Shown here: positions 21,739-32,290 of the stretch, in pieces
Layout: the number at the start of each line of letters is the position of its first letter
How positions within the stretch are numbered: the first letter of the stretch is position 1
Source of the DNA: Cristatella mucedo
Taxonomy: Eukaryota; Bryozoa; Phylactolaemata; Cristatellidae
Direction: 5' to 3'
DNA length: 64,000 nt
NCBI GenBank assembly: GCA_009760855.2
Contig: WPIO01000001.1
Span: forward strand, 11,787,501-11,851,500
The notes under the pieces: model-generated
What the model was told of the DNA's origin: nothing
Databases searched by the model: none
What the model saw: only the letters and a program-made list of their open reading frames with translations
Made by a program: the position numbers and the translations under genes

Positions 21739-22370
21739 CAGCAAGGTTATCGAGGCACTGAAGTTCACGGCCAAGCATCACCTCGAAGGGGTTATATAGC
21801 CCACAGCTTTATGCCGAGCCGTACGATAAGCGAATAAAAGCAGTGGAAGATGACTCTCCCACTGACCGGCTGAGTGTAGACACGAGGTGAGCAGCATAGT
21901 AAGTGGTGTTCGGTTGGCTCTTTCCACCACTCCGTCGCCCTGCGGATGGTGAGGCGTCGTCCGCGTCTTGCGCATGCCAAAAGCTTTGCATAGCTTGGTT
22001 ACTACTTCAGCCTCGAAATTGCTGCCCTGGTCAGAGTGCAGCAAGTGCGGCATACCAAAACAAATGAAAATGTTTAGCAGGGCCGCTCGGACTGTCTCTG
22101 CCTACGTGTCTCGCCAAGGTGCGACCCCGAGCCATTTCGCGAAGCTGTCCTGCAATACCAATTGCAAATGCAAATGCAAATGCAATACCAATACCAATTC
22201 ACGGCCGAGCTCTGACATGGCAACCTTCAAGATGTCTACAGCAACCGTGTCCCGCGGCCGTCTTACAGGTATCGAGGGTACGAAAGGGGCGTTAGCGAGC
22301 TGTGTCCGCTTAACCGGTTGGCATTCCTGACATGATCGGCAATATCGCACGACGTCTCGGCTCACATTGA
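21739..22370 (-). pseudogene. Gypsy-like integrase part, broken
   Basis: Shows a zinc-binding C-x2-C pair (CRSCQEC), the start of the DDE core (VAVDILKV), the second acidic block (HSDQGSNF) and a GxxER segment. A short run of tgcaaa units (22162-22185) lies within it and encodes an unusual LVLHLHLHLQL stretch not expected in integrase cores. A frame break occurs near 21.80 kb, before the LINE-A insertion. Confidence 0.75.
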
Positions 22371-22699
22371 CCCAATAAGCGCGGTGTCAAAGCCGGTCGT
22401 ACGTGCGTTTTACGCCTTGGTAACCGCTATCTACTTGGTGTCGTCTGAGCAGTTCTTCTCGGCGGGCTGGTACCCCGACCGGAAGCGTATCTATAAAGGC
22501 TAGTGGTCGAGGGTGAAAGTAGCATTAGAGGATGCCGTCGACCAATTTTAGCTGGTCCACGTTTGTCGAAACCGCCGTAATGGATTACGGCTTCAACATG
22601 GTGCTCGACTTGAACCGGCCTCCAGTGCGTCTACCACAGCCTTCAAAAACGGGTCCCGCCTCTGTTTCTCTCTAAGGTCGCTCACCTCCTCCGTCGACC

Positions 22700-23720
22700 G
22701 AATCTCGACGTGACACGCCGACAGATCCTCAGTTGGCCGGCGCGACAGAGCATCTGCGTGGGTGCAAAGCGGCGCGCTCTCCGCTAACACGTGACATGTT
22801 GAACTCGAACTTTTGTAAGGCGACAGCCCAGCGTGCCAGAATCCCTCGGTGCTTTCTGGCCGTTAAGCCAGCCACAAGTGGATTGTGATCGGTTCTTGCC
22901 TCAAATCGTCGGCCCAGGAGGTAGTGTCTGACTCCTTCAAGGCGTATATGAGTGCCAGAAATTCTTTTTGAACGGCGCCGCAGTTTCGTTCGCTAGGAGA
23001 CAGGGCGCGGCTCTTGAACGCCAGCGCTCGGCCTCCTCGATCTACTATCGCAAAAAGACCCTGTTCAGACTGGCGTCGGTGGAGACGACGAAAGGCACGG
23101 CAGTCGTCGGATAGGCGAGCACCGGGGCTGTGGCCAGCGCTTCCTTTAGTTGCTCAGCTGTCCCTGATGCAAGCAGTTCATGCAAAGAAGCGGCCAGCGC
23201 AGCAAAGCCCTTTATGAACTGGTTATAGTAGGACGCCAAGTCCAGAAACGCTCGGAGCTCAGACACCTAAGTCGGTGCTGGCCAGTCGCTGACGTAGCGC
23301 ATTTTCTCCGGGTGAGAGCGCATACCGTTCCTGTCAAACACATGCCACGGGTATTTCACTTTAGCCTTCGAAATATGGCGTTTTCCACCGGACAGCGTCA
23401 ATCCGACAGTCTGTAGACGCATATTACAATGGTTGATGTGTTCCGCCTCGCTGCAGCTGTTGACCACCACGTCGTCTAAATAGATATGTAGCGCCGCGAA
23501 GGCCTTGGCTTAATTTGAGCACGAACGAGAACTCTTCGGCGGGCAAAAACTCCTTTGTCCTGGAGCAGTAAGCCAGAGAGGAGCGCCAGTTTGGTTAGAG
23601 AGCAAGACCTTAAGAGTGAGCCAGGAAGCTTTGGGAGCAGCGGTAAAACTTTGGCCTTTAGAAACGGTCCGATACCCGCGGAAGCTGCTGATTGAGGTTG
23701 GCTGGCCTGTCAACCTCAGC
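22700..23720 (-). pseudogene. Gypsy-like pol: reverse transcriptase and RNase H part
   Basis: Contains the YLDD catalytic box at about 23.48 kb, a tether segment with SELRAFLDLASYY, ATAPVLAYPTTAVPF, then the RNase H end with HADALSRRP. The reading frame changes several times, so no continuous polyprotein is encoded. Confidence 0.8.
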
Positions 23721-23756
23721 CGTAAGTCTGTTCAAAAAGAATCGTCTGGAACCTTT

Positions 23757-23800
23757 TCTGTATTGGTTTGGTCCAGCAGATAAGGTGCTTGCCCCGAAGC
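23757..23800 (+). mobile_element. Possible SINE-1 head fragment
   Basis: ttggtttggtccagcagata and aggtgcttgccccg resemble the first 40 bases of SINE-1, but no B-box or tail follows. It may be a truncated copy or a chance match within the gypsy-like element. Confidence 0.3.
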
Positions 23801-24957
23801 CCGAGCGCTCTCAACAATGCACTTTCTTAGGGCCGCCGAAGTTTCCCGTCTGCCTGCGCTCGAGATCAGGCGCCGAGCCCGCTAGCAGCTCTGCTGCAGA
23901 CTCTCGTCCAAGATCTCCCCGATGCGCTCGGTGCTTCGACTCGCATGCGCTGGAGCTCGGCCTCTAAGGCGATCAGGCGGGCGGTAAGCTCGTCGACGAC
24001 GTTCACACGCATCGCTCCGGCTGGCTTGAGGGACGCTACGGTAGGGTGTGCGCCCTCGTTGCATAGCCATTAGAACCATGGCTTGCTTCTCAGCTGCCGC
24101 TGGCGTTTTAGCGAAGCCTTAATGATGGAGGCCACACTGTCCGGCAGTCTATTCAAAAAATTATGGTGGAGGGACTCTTTTGTGATGGGCCGCTTAAGTC
24201 TGGCATCACCCACCTGAGAAGGCGCTTCTAGTCGTACGTAAAGTTACGCACCGGCTTGCCGTCATGCAGGGCGCAGCCTTCAAAGTAGCAGAGGTACTTA
24301 CTACGGCCCTCCACTGGCGAGAACGCCTCCTAATGCTTCCTTTACTTCTTTTATCGTTCGCTTCCCGCTTTCCAGTTCCAGTTACACGACGAGTGCCTCG
24401 CCAGCTAGAAACGCTTGTACCTTGCTCGTACAAGATGCCTCGTCCAAGCCGTTTGCCGACGTGCCGGCATCAAAGCGTTCGATCTAGAAGTCGAGCTGTG
24501 ATCGGCCATCATCATTGTATTAGCCACTCTCATCCACCAGCGTCGTGCGACGGTGTATCCAGCGGCGGCTGTTCTAGTGGGAGTCTCAAGGAGACACAGT
24601 GGGCGAACGTCCGCGGTAAACGAGACTGCTTTATTACTCTCAACCGGGTCACGTAAATGGGAGCCCAATCAAACGCAGCAGACGACACGAAATATAATCG
24701 GCACTAGTGGCTTGACGCTTCGCTGCTTCAACGGGTTAACTATTGGCCACAGGTGAGGCATGTACATTAGTGTCAGGCGCTTCGCTAAATACGACAGCAG
24801 AAGCCGCAGGCACACAAAAAAGCATCAGGTGTGCGTGCCAGTAGTTGCAGCATACATTATACACAACGGATTTCATGGTAAACACCGACGTCTACAGAAA
24901 TTGGGCCAAGCACCTCCTCCAGCCTGCAATCTACTATGGTGCAACTCGGCATGCAAG

Positions 24958-25165
24958 AACTCGGTGAGCCGTGATGGCACACTAGGTAAGGCGGTTGCTT
25001 TAACGACCTCGGTCCCGAGGTCGTGGGTTAGATTCCTGTGGTGGGCGATCTTTTATCGCCACTGCAAGCAGTCGTGATAGCCGTAAAACAAGCGGTCGTG
25101 ATAGCCGTAAAGGCTCTTCTGTCGCTATACAAAAAGAGGCTGTTAAATCAGCTAGGACTTTAAGA
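24958..25165 (+). mobile_element. SINE-2 (tRNA-derived)
   Basis: Head gagccgtgatggcacactag (A-box like), then gtgggttagattcctgtggt (B-box like), an arm with cttttatcgccactgcaagc, and the family tail ggctcttctgtcgctataca then gaggctgttaaatcagct. A unit of about 24 bp (gtcgtgatagccgtaaa) is duplicated inside this copy only. Confidence 0.8.
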
Positions 25166-26627
25166 ACTCTGTAAATAACGATCAGCATAACTCGTTTGGC
25201 TTTTACAGCCATCTTATCAGCAAGTACTCAAGAAAAGAATGCTTGTAGGAACTCATAATAGTAATTACAATAGTGAGTACTTTGCATTCCACCTTGTTGG
25301 AATTAAATCTCCATCCAGGTGCTGCACAGTTTGCTGCCAGCATCAAAAACATGCTTCGAAAAGTATTCTTAGGCGAACAATTAGCAGGCTTAGGCCAGCA
25401 TGCTAAAGCTCAAAATAAAGCACTCCAGGCCACCACTTAGCTAGCTTTTGATTATATCGCGGCGGCGCTAAAGTGATTAAGAGAATACATCGTTGATTAT
25501 GGACAAGTAGCACGTATCGCGAAGGTCGTGGAAAAAAGCCCTCATGTCGTGTAGCTAAGCTAAATGAAAAGCTTTAACTGAATTGCTCCAACTGGCCTGC
25601 CAAGTCTCAACAATGACTGCATTTTCAAATGCTCTACAGCTTAGCTTACCTTGCCAAGCAGCACTAAGTTTAACTTCGGCAATTGGAGAACGACGTGGGT
25701 TCACTAGGTCGTGACAAAGGAAAGATGGTTACTGCTGCTCCGACAGGGGCCGCTCATCCAGGCGGCCATAGTCTGTGGAAGCCCCTCCACATCAGGACTG
25801 CTATTTTGGAAAAGCAATTTAATGGTTACAACCAAGGCAATAGTGCTATTAATATCATTATAAATTTCAATCGTTTGGACCCTCCAAATAAGTTGGAAAA
25901 CTCGTTTACAGTACCTGATAAATACTTAAACAATAGTTACAGTCATATCGATCAGGAGGTCATAGTTATGGCACGTTCAGAAAGTTTACGATCGCCGGAG
26001 TTAGTCTGTATCGAAACGCGACACTGCTAGCACCAATTGGCAGGCCTAAAGAAGTCAATAAACTATTTGCTCAACTCACCACTGTTAGCTTACCTTGCTG
26101 TCAGCGCCAGGCAGAACTCTGGCGAATGTTCGAAGAGGTTGGTACACGAGCTCGTGAGGCAGCTGCTCCTCAATGCCAGCACCAGCCAGATATGGCTCCA
26201 CGTCAGCGACATGCATTGCAAAAAACGTTTAACTATTAATCAGCCGCCTTCGAACCACAACGACCTAGATGTTGTGGGCACGGTGTGACTGTCACGCCCG
26301 CTCTTGGATTAGCGAGAAAATTGAATTATACGGGTCGACAAATAGAAGCCACTAGTGTGCAAAGTTTCGGGATTTCGTAAGGTTTTCTTATGTGCTGGTG
26401 CTTCAAGTCTCACTACGTCGTAACGTGAGACTAACAATAGAAAAATCTGATCGCATGCTCGCCGTCAAACGAAGCTGAAACTGGCTACCTACTAGACGAG
26501 CCGTAGGGAGGGCTTAGGCTGCGGGCAGCAGAGGCGTTCGGGCCAGCCAAGCAAGACTTTTATGGCCAAAGGTAGGCGTATGGACCAGAGCCCCGCCCAC
26601 CGTGAAAGTCAGGCCTCGTCCACGAAA
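25166..26627. other. No recognised feature
   Basis: Unique-looking intergenic sequence between two SINE-2 copies. A 115-codon plus-strand frame at 25683-26030 shows no recognisable domain. Confidence 0.45.
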
Positions 26628-26830
26628 AAAAATTCCAGCTGATTAAACAGCATGAACTGCCTCTTTTTGTATAGCGACGGAAGAGCCTTTACGGCTATCG
26701 CCAGCGCTTGCAGTGGCGATTATGGATCGGTCCCCGCAGGAATCGAACCCACGACCTTGTAGCCGAGGTCATGAAAGCAACCACCTTACCTGGAGTGCCA
26801 TCAGGGCTCACTGAACGCGAGACCAGCAGC
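26628..26830 (-). mobile_element. SINE-2 (tRNA-derived)
   Basis: On the minus strand: gagccctgatggcactccag, then cgtgggttcgattcctgcgg with a well-kept B-box, the arm gcgcttgcagtggcg in reverse order, and the tail ggctcttccgtcgctataca followed by gaggcagttcatgctgttt. It lies about 1.5 kb from the SINE-2 copy at 24958, in opposite orientation. Confidence 0.8.
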
Positions 26831-26979
26831 CAGATGCCCAATAGCGAATAATGATAAATAGAGAAGAAGACTGTTTCAAAATAGAGTTTGTGATGTAGCA
26901 GAACGAGCGATTGGCCACATTTGGTCGAATGGCGTACCGAGTGGGGGCAGGGAAAGGCATAGTTCCAGGAATATGATAA

Positions 26980-27335
26980 TAATACCAATATTAATATTAA
27001 TGCACCTGATAAAGCGCCCTCAGAGAACTCAATCTCTTTCTAGGCGCTTTCCATTTGCTGCAAAGGGATACGTGATTGAATGGAGAGTAATATCTTGCTT
27101 GATAAACAACATGAATAATATGGTTAGAAGTGACGTGCACAGGTCAGTATGCAAATATGGTTAGTGGCAGCATGCACAGTGTCAGCACGCGTAAGCAAAG
27201 GAAGGAAGGATCACAGGGACCCACTAAATGCTTTCCTAAATAGGTGTTTTTAAGTTCTTTTTAAGTGTGGTCAAGTCAGGGGATGTTCCGACGCAACTCG
27301 GGAGAGAGTGCTAGGCTTTGGGAGCTGCTACATAA
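26980..27335 (-). mobile_element. LINE-A 3' fragment
   Basis: Carries the terminal hairpin (aaagcgccctcagagaactc counterpart) next to an ATT/TAA-rich end, then the 3' UTR landmarks (catgcacagtgtcagcacgc) and a small part of the C-terminal coding end (cccgagttgcgtcggaac) on the minus strand. Confidence 0.8.
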
Positions 27336-28150
27336 GGGGAGGCCACAATCGCTGCCGAATTCTTTTGAGAAAAGCGCGTATCATGTCTCCTGAGGATATT
27401 GCTGGACAGCAGGGTGCTCCGAGTTTGAAAGAAAGCAAGTCGGGAGTAGCAGCTCCTGTCTGCCTTTGCTGGTTGTAGGCTTCACACATAGCTGGGTAAA
27501 TCATTAGCGAAATAAAGCAAGACCATAGGGCACAGTAGAAGAAGCTGGTAGGAATTCATCCACTTTAAGAAAAAGCGAAGTGCAACAAGAGGTTGGAAAA
27601 GACAGAGAGAAGCTGACGAGGAAGTACACAATTCTAGCAAATTAATGACAAATTTCTCGAAAAAATCGATGGCGAATGATGCTGAACGTGCACATTGTTT
27701 AGAGACTGAATCAGAGCACGCCGGACATCAACCAGCCAACTATTTTCAAATACCACACAGAGAAGATTAAACCAAATCAGGATCAAAACTTGCTATAGAA
27801 CACAATTCAGATAGATGCTGCCATCTATGCTAAGACAAATGCAGATGATGAACGACGTTATTGCGTTAGTTCAACAAGACAAGGAAGTTGTTGACATAGG
27901 CGGGAACAGTCAGACTGGAGAATCTTCTGAATCTGGTGGAAAAATTGGAAAGTAATGTAGTCTATGCTGCACTAGAATTTCATAACATCGGCTACTTAAA
28001 ATGTGATCCTACAACAAAGATATGTCATATCCCAGGTTCTTTGCAATGAAATGATTACTTTGGATAGCGACATTGGCAACCCACAAAATATCTCCCGTCA
28101 GTAACTAATAAACGCTCCATTTCACCCTAGTCTAGGCAAAGCTACTTACA
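27336..28150. other. No recognised feature
   Basis: AT-leaning unique sequence with no open frame or repeat that I can assign. Confidence 0.45.
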
Positions 28151-28229
28151 TTTGAAATGTCGAGCCGGGCGTCGCCTTGCCCCAGAGGGGCAAACCCGTA
28201 GTCAGCTCCCAGATGCCCGAGGACTGGAA

Positions 28230-28660
28230 CATGCGAGGGCGTGATCTTTTTCTTTCAGCGGAAGCTCTCTACGGGGGTAGACGCCAACCCCGTCCGTCCA
28301 AGCAGTTACTCAGCTAGCTGGATCTTTGACGGCATACTCTTGTACTCTTGCGACGGAGCCGATGCAACGGCAGGACTCCGGAAGCTGACTGAGCAGCTGA
28401 CTCGTTTATGAGCGCTTGCAACGTTATATTTCGCCCCAATAGTCTACTTTGTGTGCAATCCTTCCTGTAGACTTTTCTAGTCTCCCTGTGCGTAGTGCAT
28501 GCGTGTGTATTATACAATGTGCTGTGTATTCTGTCGATCACTCTCGAACTACTGTTGTCGGAGGCCCAGCGTAACGACCAAGAACGGGCATAGATAGTAG
28601 CGGGCCGTAGCGGGAATAGGCTGCAGCATCCGGGGATCTCGGCTGCACAATTACATCGTT
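28230..28660. repeat. LTR-like interspersed repeat, copy 1
   Basis: Shares an ordered set of strings with 59640-60065: cagttactcagc then gacggc and tcgtact, then gacaggactccggaagc-like text, cctccctgtagact and a closing ttaca before gttgtg. Length and absence of coding suggest a solo LTR, but no partner or target duplication was established. Confidence 0.5.
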
Positions 28661-28669
28661 GTGGTTTAA

Positions 28670-31600
28670 ATGTCAATAAGTAAATGGGGGGGAAGTAAAT
28701 TAAACGTGACTATCATATTCACCAAATAGTATAGATGTTTAATATTGCTGCCTGTTGCTTGTATCGTCGATGTAAGCTATCGATCTTCGTTTGAGTTAAC
28801 CAATGGAGTAAAAAATGGAACAAACCTGAAAAGTTACGGTTACAGGAAAACAGTTTGTGCTATTACAAAGCTTTTATGACATGGAACAAAGATGAACACG
28901 TGATAATTAATGGTACTTTAATTGGCTTGGTAGTCGAAATACAAAAACGTTCGGAAAAAACACTGGCGAGATATTTTTGAAAGGAATGCTTGACTGTATT
29001 CAGATTAGACTGATCAACCAATTTTTACAATAGTCTTATTACCGAAATAAAATTAGTCATTTTTTAAAAATGTGTTGTGTGCTAATCACGAATGAGAGAG
29101 TAGAATTGTAAAATTGACTACTTTTTGTTTATGTGCAATATATTGTTGTGTACATCCCGAAATTCATGCCAGTATTAATCGGCTTACGGTTAACACCTGT
29201 AAAAATGAAGTCATAGAGTTTTATCCTTGATTTCTTCGCCTGTCTCTTTTACAGCTATTCTGAAGCAGCTACGGGGAGAGTCCAGCAATAGTCAGCCAAC
29301 CTTATTCACACAAATGCGTGCTCGGTTGTGACCTCTACAAGCCCCTAGCCATACTCTTAGGTTCAGGCGTCATAGGTATTCATCCCGTTTCAGCGAGGAC
29401 TAGCACCGCATAATTCTGTCAGGTCGTGGAAGCTGTAACATCGTGTTTGCAATTGAATCGCCACACAGTCTATCGCGGCTAGGTTGTTAGCTCCCCTGTC
29501 GGTGTACGCCGTTGCAGAGTTGGTGTTAGGACCCAGGAGCAGTAGACGAGCTCCAGCGAAAGATCGGGCGGCACTGCTTCGGCCGATCTATTCTCTCCAA
29601 CGAAAATTGCGTTTTAGCTTACATAATTGACTGTTTATACATTCTTAGCCAATGAGCATGCAGGCGTGTCCACTCATGCCATTGCCATCGCGCTATATTC
29701 GGCAGAAGAAAACTCTACTGCAGCAGCCGTACCTAAAGCTAAATGACTGCGGCGGATCTGTTCGCTGACCTTAGGTTCCTTTCCTCAGGGATGATGCAAG
29801 CACTGCCTAGCACTAAGACTCGAACGCGCATGCCGGGCCATTCTCTGAGCAGTCGCGCGTTGGAAGAAGCATTTGAAAAAGAAGCGAAAGCTCGATTACA
29901 GAGAACTTTGCTCAGGAAGCCAAAACGACGTTATGCATCACGTGCATTTCAAAAGCAGACTTTCGCGGGTTACTTTGTAAATAGCATATAAATTGCAGTT
30001 ACAATGCTTGGCCACTCCCCTGAAAGCCAGTTGGATGAGAACGAACTTGTGCCATTGTACAATGGCTTGTGAGTGAACCGAAAAGCAAAATATTAAATAT
30101 CTTACCCAAACCACTGTTTCATGCACCGGATTTTAAAATGGCATTGGGCTAGCAAAGCAGACCAAAGTGTGCGGCCACTGGCATGGATCGCTCTTTGGAG
30201 GCAGTTTCCACGCCTTGTATGGCCTTGTGCAACTGAGTTGAAGCAATGTGGCTAAACCCGACGTACCGTCGTTTGGAAAGTGGAACCAGCTTTCGCTCTG
30301 ATTCTAGAAATTGCAAATGGATCAGGTTTCAACAGATCCAAGCCACTCACTGTGTCGAAACATAGGAGGCGATTTACATGAATGCACAATAGTACAAAAC
30401 GTGGCGACAAAACAACAAGGAACACTTCGATATCTAATGTGAAATTACAAAGGCATCTGCCCATTGCTACTTTTATAAAAGGAATTGAAGGGAACTTTGA
30501 ATGCACCGAGCCAGTGGCTGGTCCGAATTATCCGGAGGCTATTTGCATGAGAACACTCAAGCATGATTGCATGAAATTTTAAGTGCATACCCGGAAAACG
30601 AGTGTCTACAAAATGGAACCAAATTTTCAGCTAGATGCAGCCAACTTTGACATCGGCAAGCGAATCGCTTTTCGAAAGCACCAGACTATTTTCTGAACTG
30701 GACTACTCGAGGCCATGTATATTAGAACTCGCTTGATGAATGTTATGCAATCTTGTGGGCGAATCTTCAACCATAATTTTCTTTTAATTTGGAGTAGAAA
30801 CTGCAGTTTCGCGCTGCTTATTTCTGCAATGGCCATCGCATGTATTGCAGATCGGAAGCTCTGGGCCATGGTCTAATCCAGCCTATTAAACACCATTTGC
30901 CTGGGCAAACAAATCTTTAGGTAAACCCAGAAAACCTGTGCCAAAAATGTCTATTCGAACGCAGCTTCGGAAAGCTTATTTAAAAAATGGCTTTCGGAAG
31001 CTACGTTCTAGGCATGTTACATGTGCTAGAAAAGAAGCATGCCCAGAGGCTAGCTATACCAGGCATGAGGTCAACGCACTTAAGCATGCAAGACAGGCCA
31101 CAAAAGCCGAGCCTATTTGGTTAGAAAGAGGTGGGTTTTTAGTGTGTCTTAAATTTCGTGTCTCAAGTTTCGTCTAGTAGTTCAGTAGCACGATGTCAGG
31201 CGGTAGCAAAAAGGAAAAGTAAAGGTAGGGTAGGTAGCAGACTTGAATGCGGCTAGAGGCACAGCTAAATAGCTAGAGCGAGAAGAGCTGGAGCGGTGCG
31301 GAGCCTGAGGTAGCGTTTCAGATAGGTATTCCTAAGAGTAGAAAAGTACCTAAATGTGATTGATGTTAACTTGATGTCGATGCACTGCTCGATCAAAATC
31401 AAAGTGCAGGCTGGTGATTATCGGTTTCTCAGCAGTGTATAATGTTTAGACACGTGCATCAGGTAGTGTACAGCGAATTGACTTCAAAACTTGAGTGGCC
31501 TGGAATTCTTTCCTCGGGTAGTGTCTTGACCTTGCTTGCTCTTGCCTATTCCTGATTGCGTGAAACGATGCATAGAGCAGCCGAAATCGTTTCTCAACGC

Positions 31601-31990
31601 TTGAGCACGCGGAGTAAGATTCGTGGCGTGATTGTATTACTCAGTAGCCTGGCCACAGCCAACGCTCGTGTCAGATTCTGATATTTAAAGTACACGTCAA
31701 ATTGTAATTTTTCAAAGAGACAAAGTATGTTTGAAGTTGTGCAATTGTCTTATTGGATGTTGGTTCTAAGATCTCTGGCAAGCCTGCTTGAATCTTACCA
31801 CTAAAGTGCTCCGAGTCATGTTCAAGCTTTCTGAGCCGCATCTGACATTGCATCACCAACATTGAGTCCATTGAGGATCCGAGGCGAAGATGAAAGTATT
31901 CTGTAGTTAAAAAGCCATCAGAGCCGCTGGTATCGGTACAATTGCTTGGCCTCATTCTTAGAGCGCCAAGCAACGAAGGCGATCAGACCA
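28670..31990. other. No recognised gene
   Basis: AT-rich intergenic DNA beyond the CYP-B 3' end. Two frames stand out by length only: 29743-29991 (+, 82 codons, rich in K and R) and 31671-31973 (-, about 100 codons). Neither has a recognisable domain, and the second lies just past the CYP-B polyadenylation signals. Confidence 0.4.
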
Positions 31991-32005
31991 CGTGACTTTT
32001 CAAGT

Positions 32006-32025
32006 TTTATTCTGAGTGTTTTATT
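32006..32025 (-). terminator. Two AATAAA signals for CYP-B
   Basis: Plus-strand tttatt at 32006-32011 and 32020-32025 reads AATAAA on the minus strand, about 42 and 56 nt beyond the CYP-B stop codon. Two canonical signals this close in the right orientation make a short 3' UTR likely. Confidence 0.6.
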
Positions 32026-32066
32026 TCACTGAAAGCTCTGCCGCGATTTGTTTGCTCCCTTAGTTC

Positions 32067-32290
32067 TCAGTCAGTCAATTGACCAGCTGTCAATCGATAC
32101 GAGTTCAATGAATCCGAGCGTGGCGTGGCGAGAACCCGATACGGCTGTGGTCTCCTGGTAATCCCGAGCATCCCGTTCGCACTTATATTGGCCCCCGGTT
32201 CCGGTCGCAAAGTGAAACGCTGCATTGTTGCAACAAAAAAGAGGAACAGTTCTATCTGTGCCAATTCTTCACCGAGACAGGCACGGCGAC
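32067..32290 (-). CDS. CYP-B exon 5: haem-binding last exon
   Basis: After acceptor tttcag the split Gly is completed, and RRACLGEELAQIELFLFF follows with the axial Cys. The exon continues past the position of the CYP-A stop (ATPR) with SDSLNSYRLTAGQLTD and TGA. It is assigned to CYP-B over the copy at 34.3-34.5 kb because its frame is intact. Confidence 0.9.

Larger units (their letters stand above)
20930..24670 (-). mobile_element. Decayed Ty3/gypsy-like LTR retrotransposon
   Basis: Reading down the minus strand, domains follow the Ty3/gypsy order. They are a gag-like region (about 24.2-24.5 kb), reverse transcriptase with YLDDVVV (about 23.48 kb), the RT connection and RNase H region (FLDLASYYNQFIKGFAA, then HADALSRRP near 22.73 kb), an integrase zinc-binding segment (YCRSCQECQ), the integrase core (LLHSDQGSNFEAE, then GVVERANRT) and a C-terminal region (GDPMWLCDSCP) near 21.1 kb. 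Placing integrase after RNase H separates it from Ty1/copia. Frame breaks occur throughout, and a LINE-A fragment interrupts it. Flanking LTRs were not confirmed. The element is plainly inactive. Confidence 0.85.

Noticed and set aside
22162-22185. Octamer-type regulatory motifs (atgcaaat repeats)
   Set aside because: They arise from a short tgcaaa tandem repeat inside a dead integrase gene. There is no promoter context.
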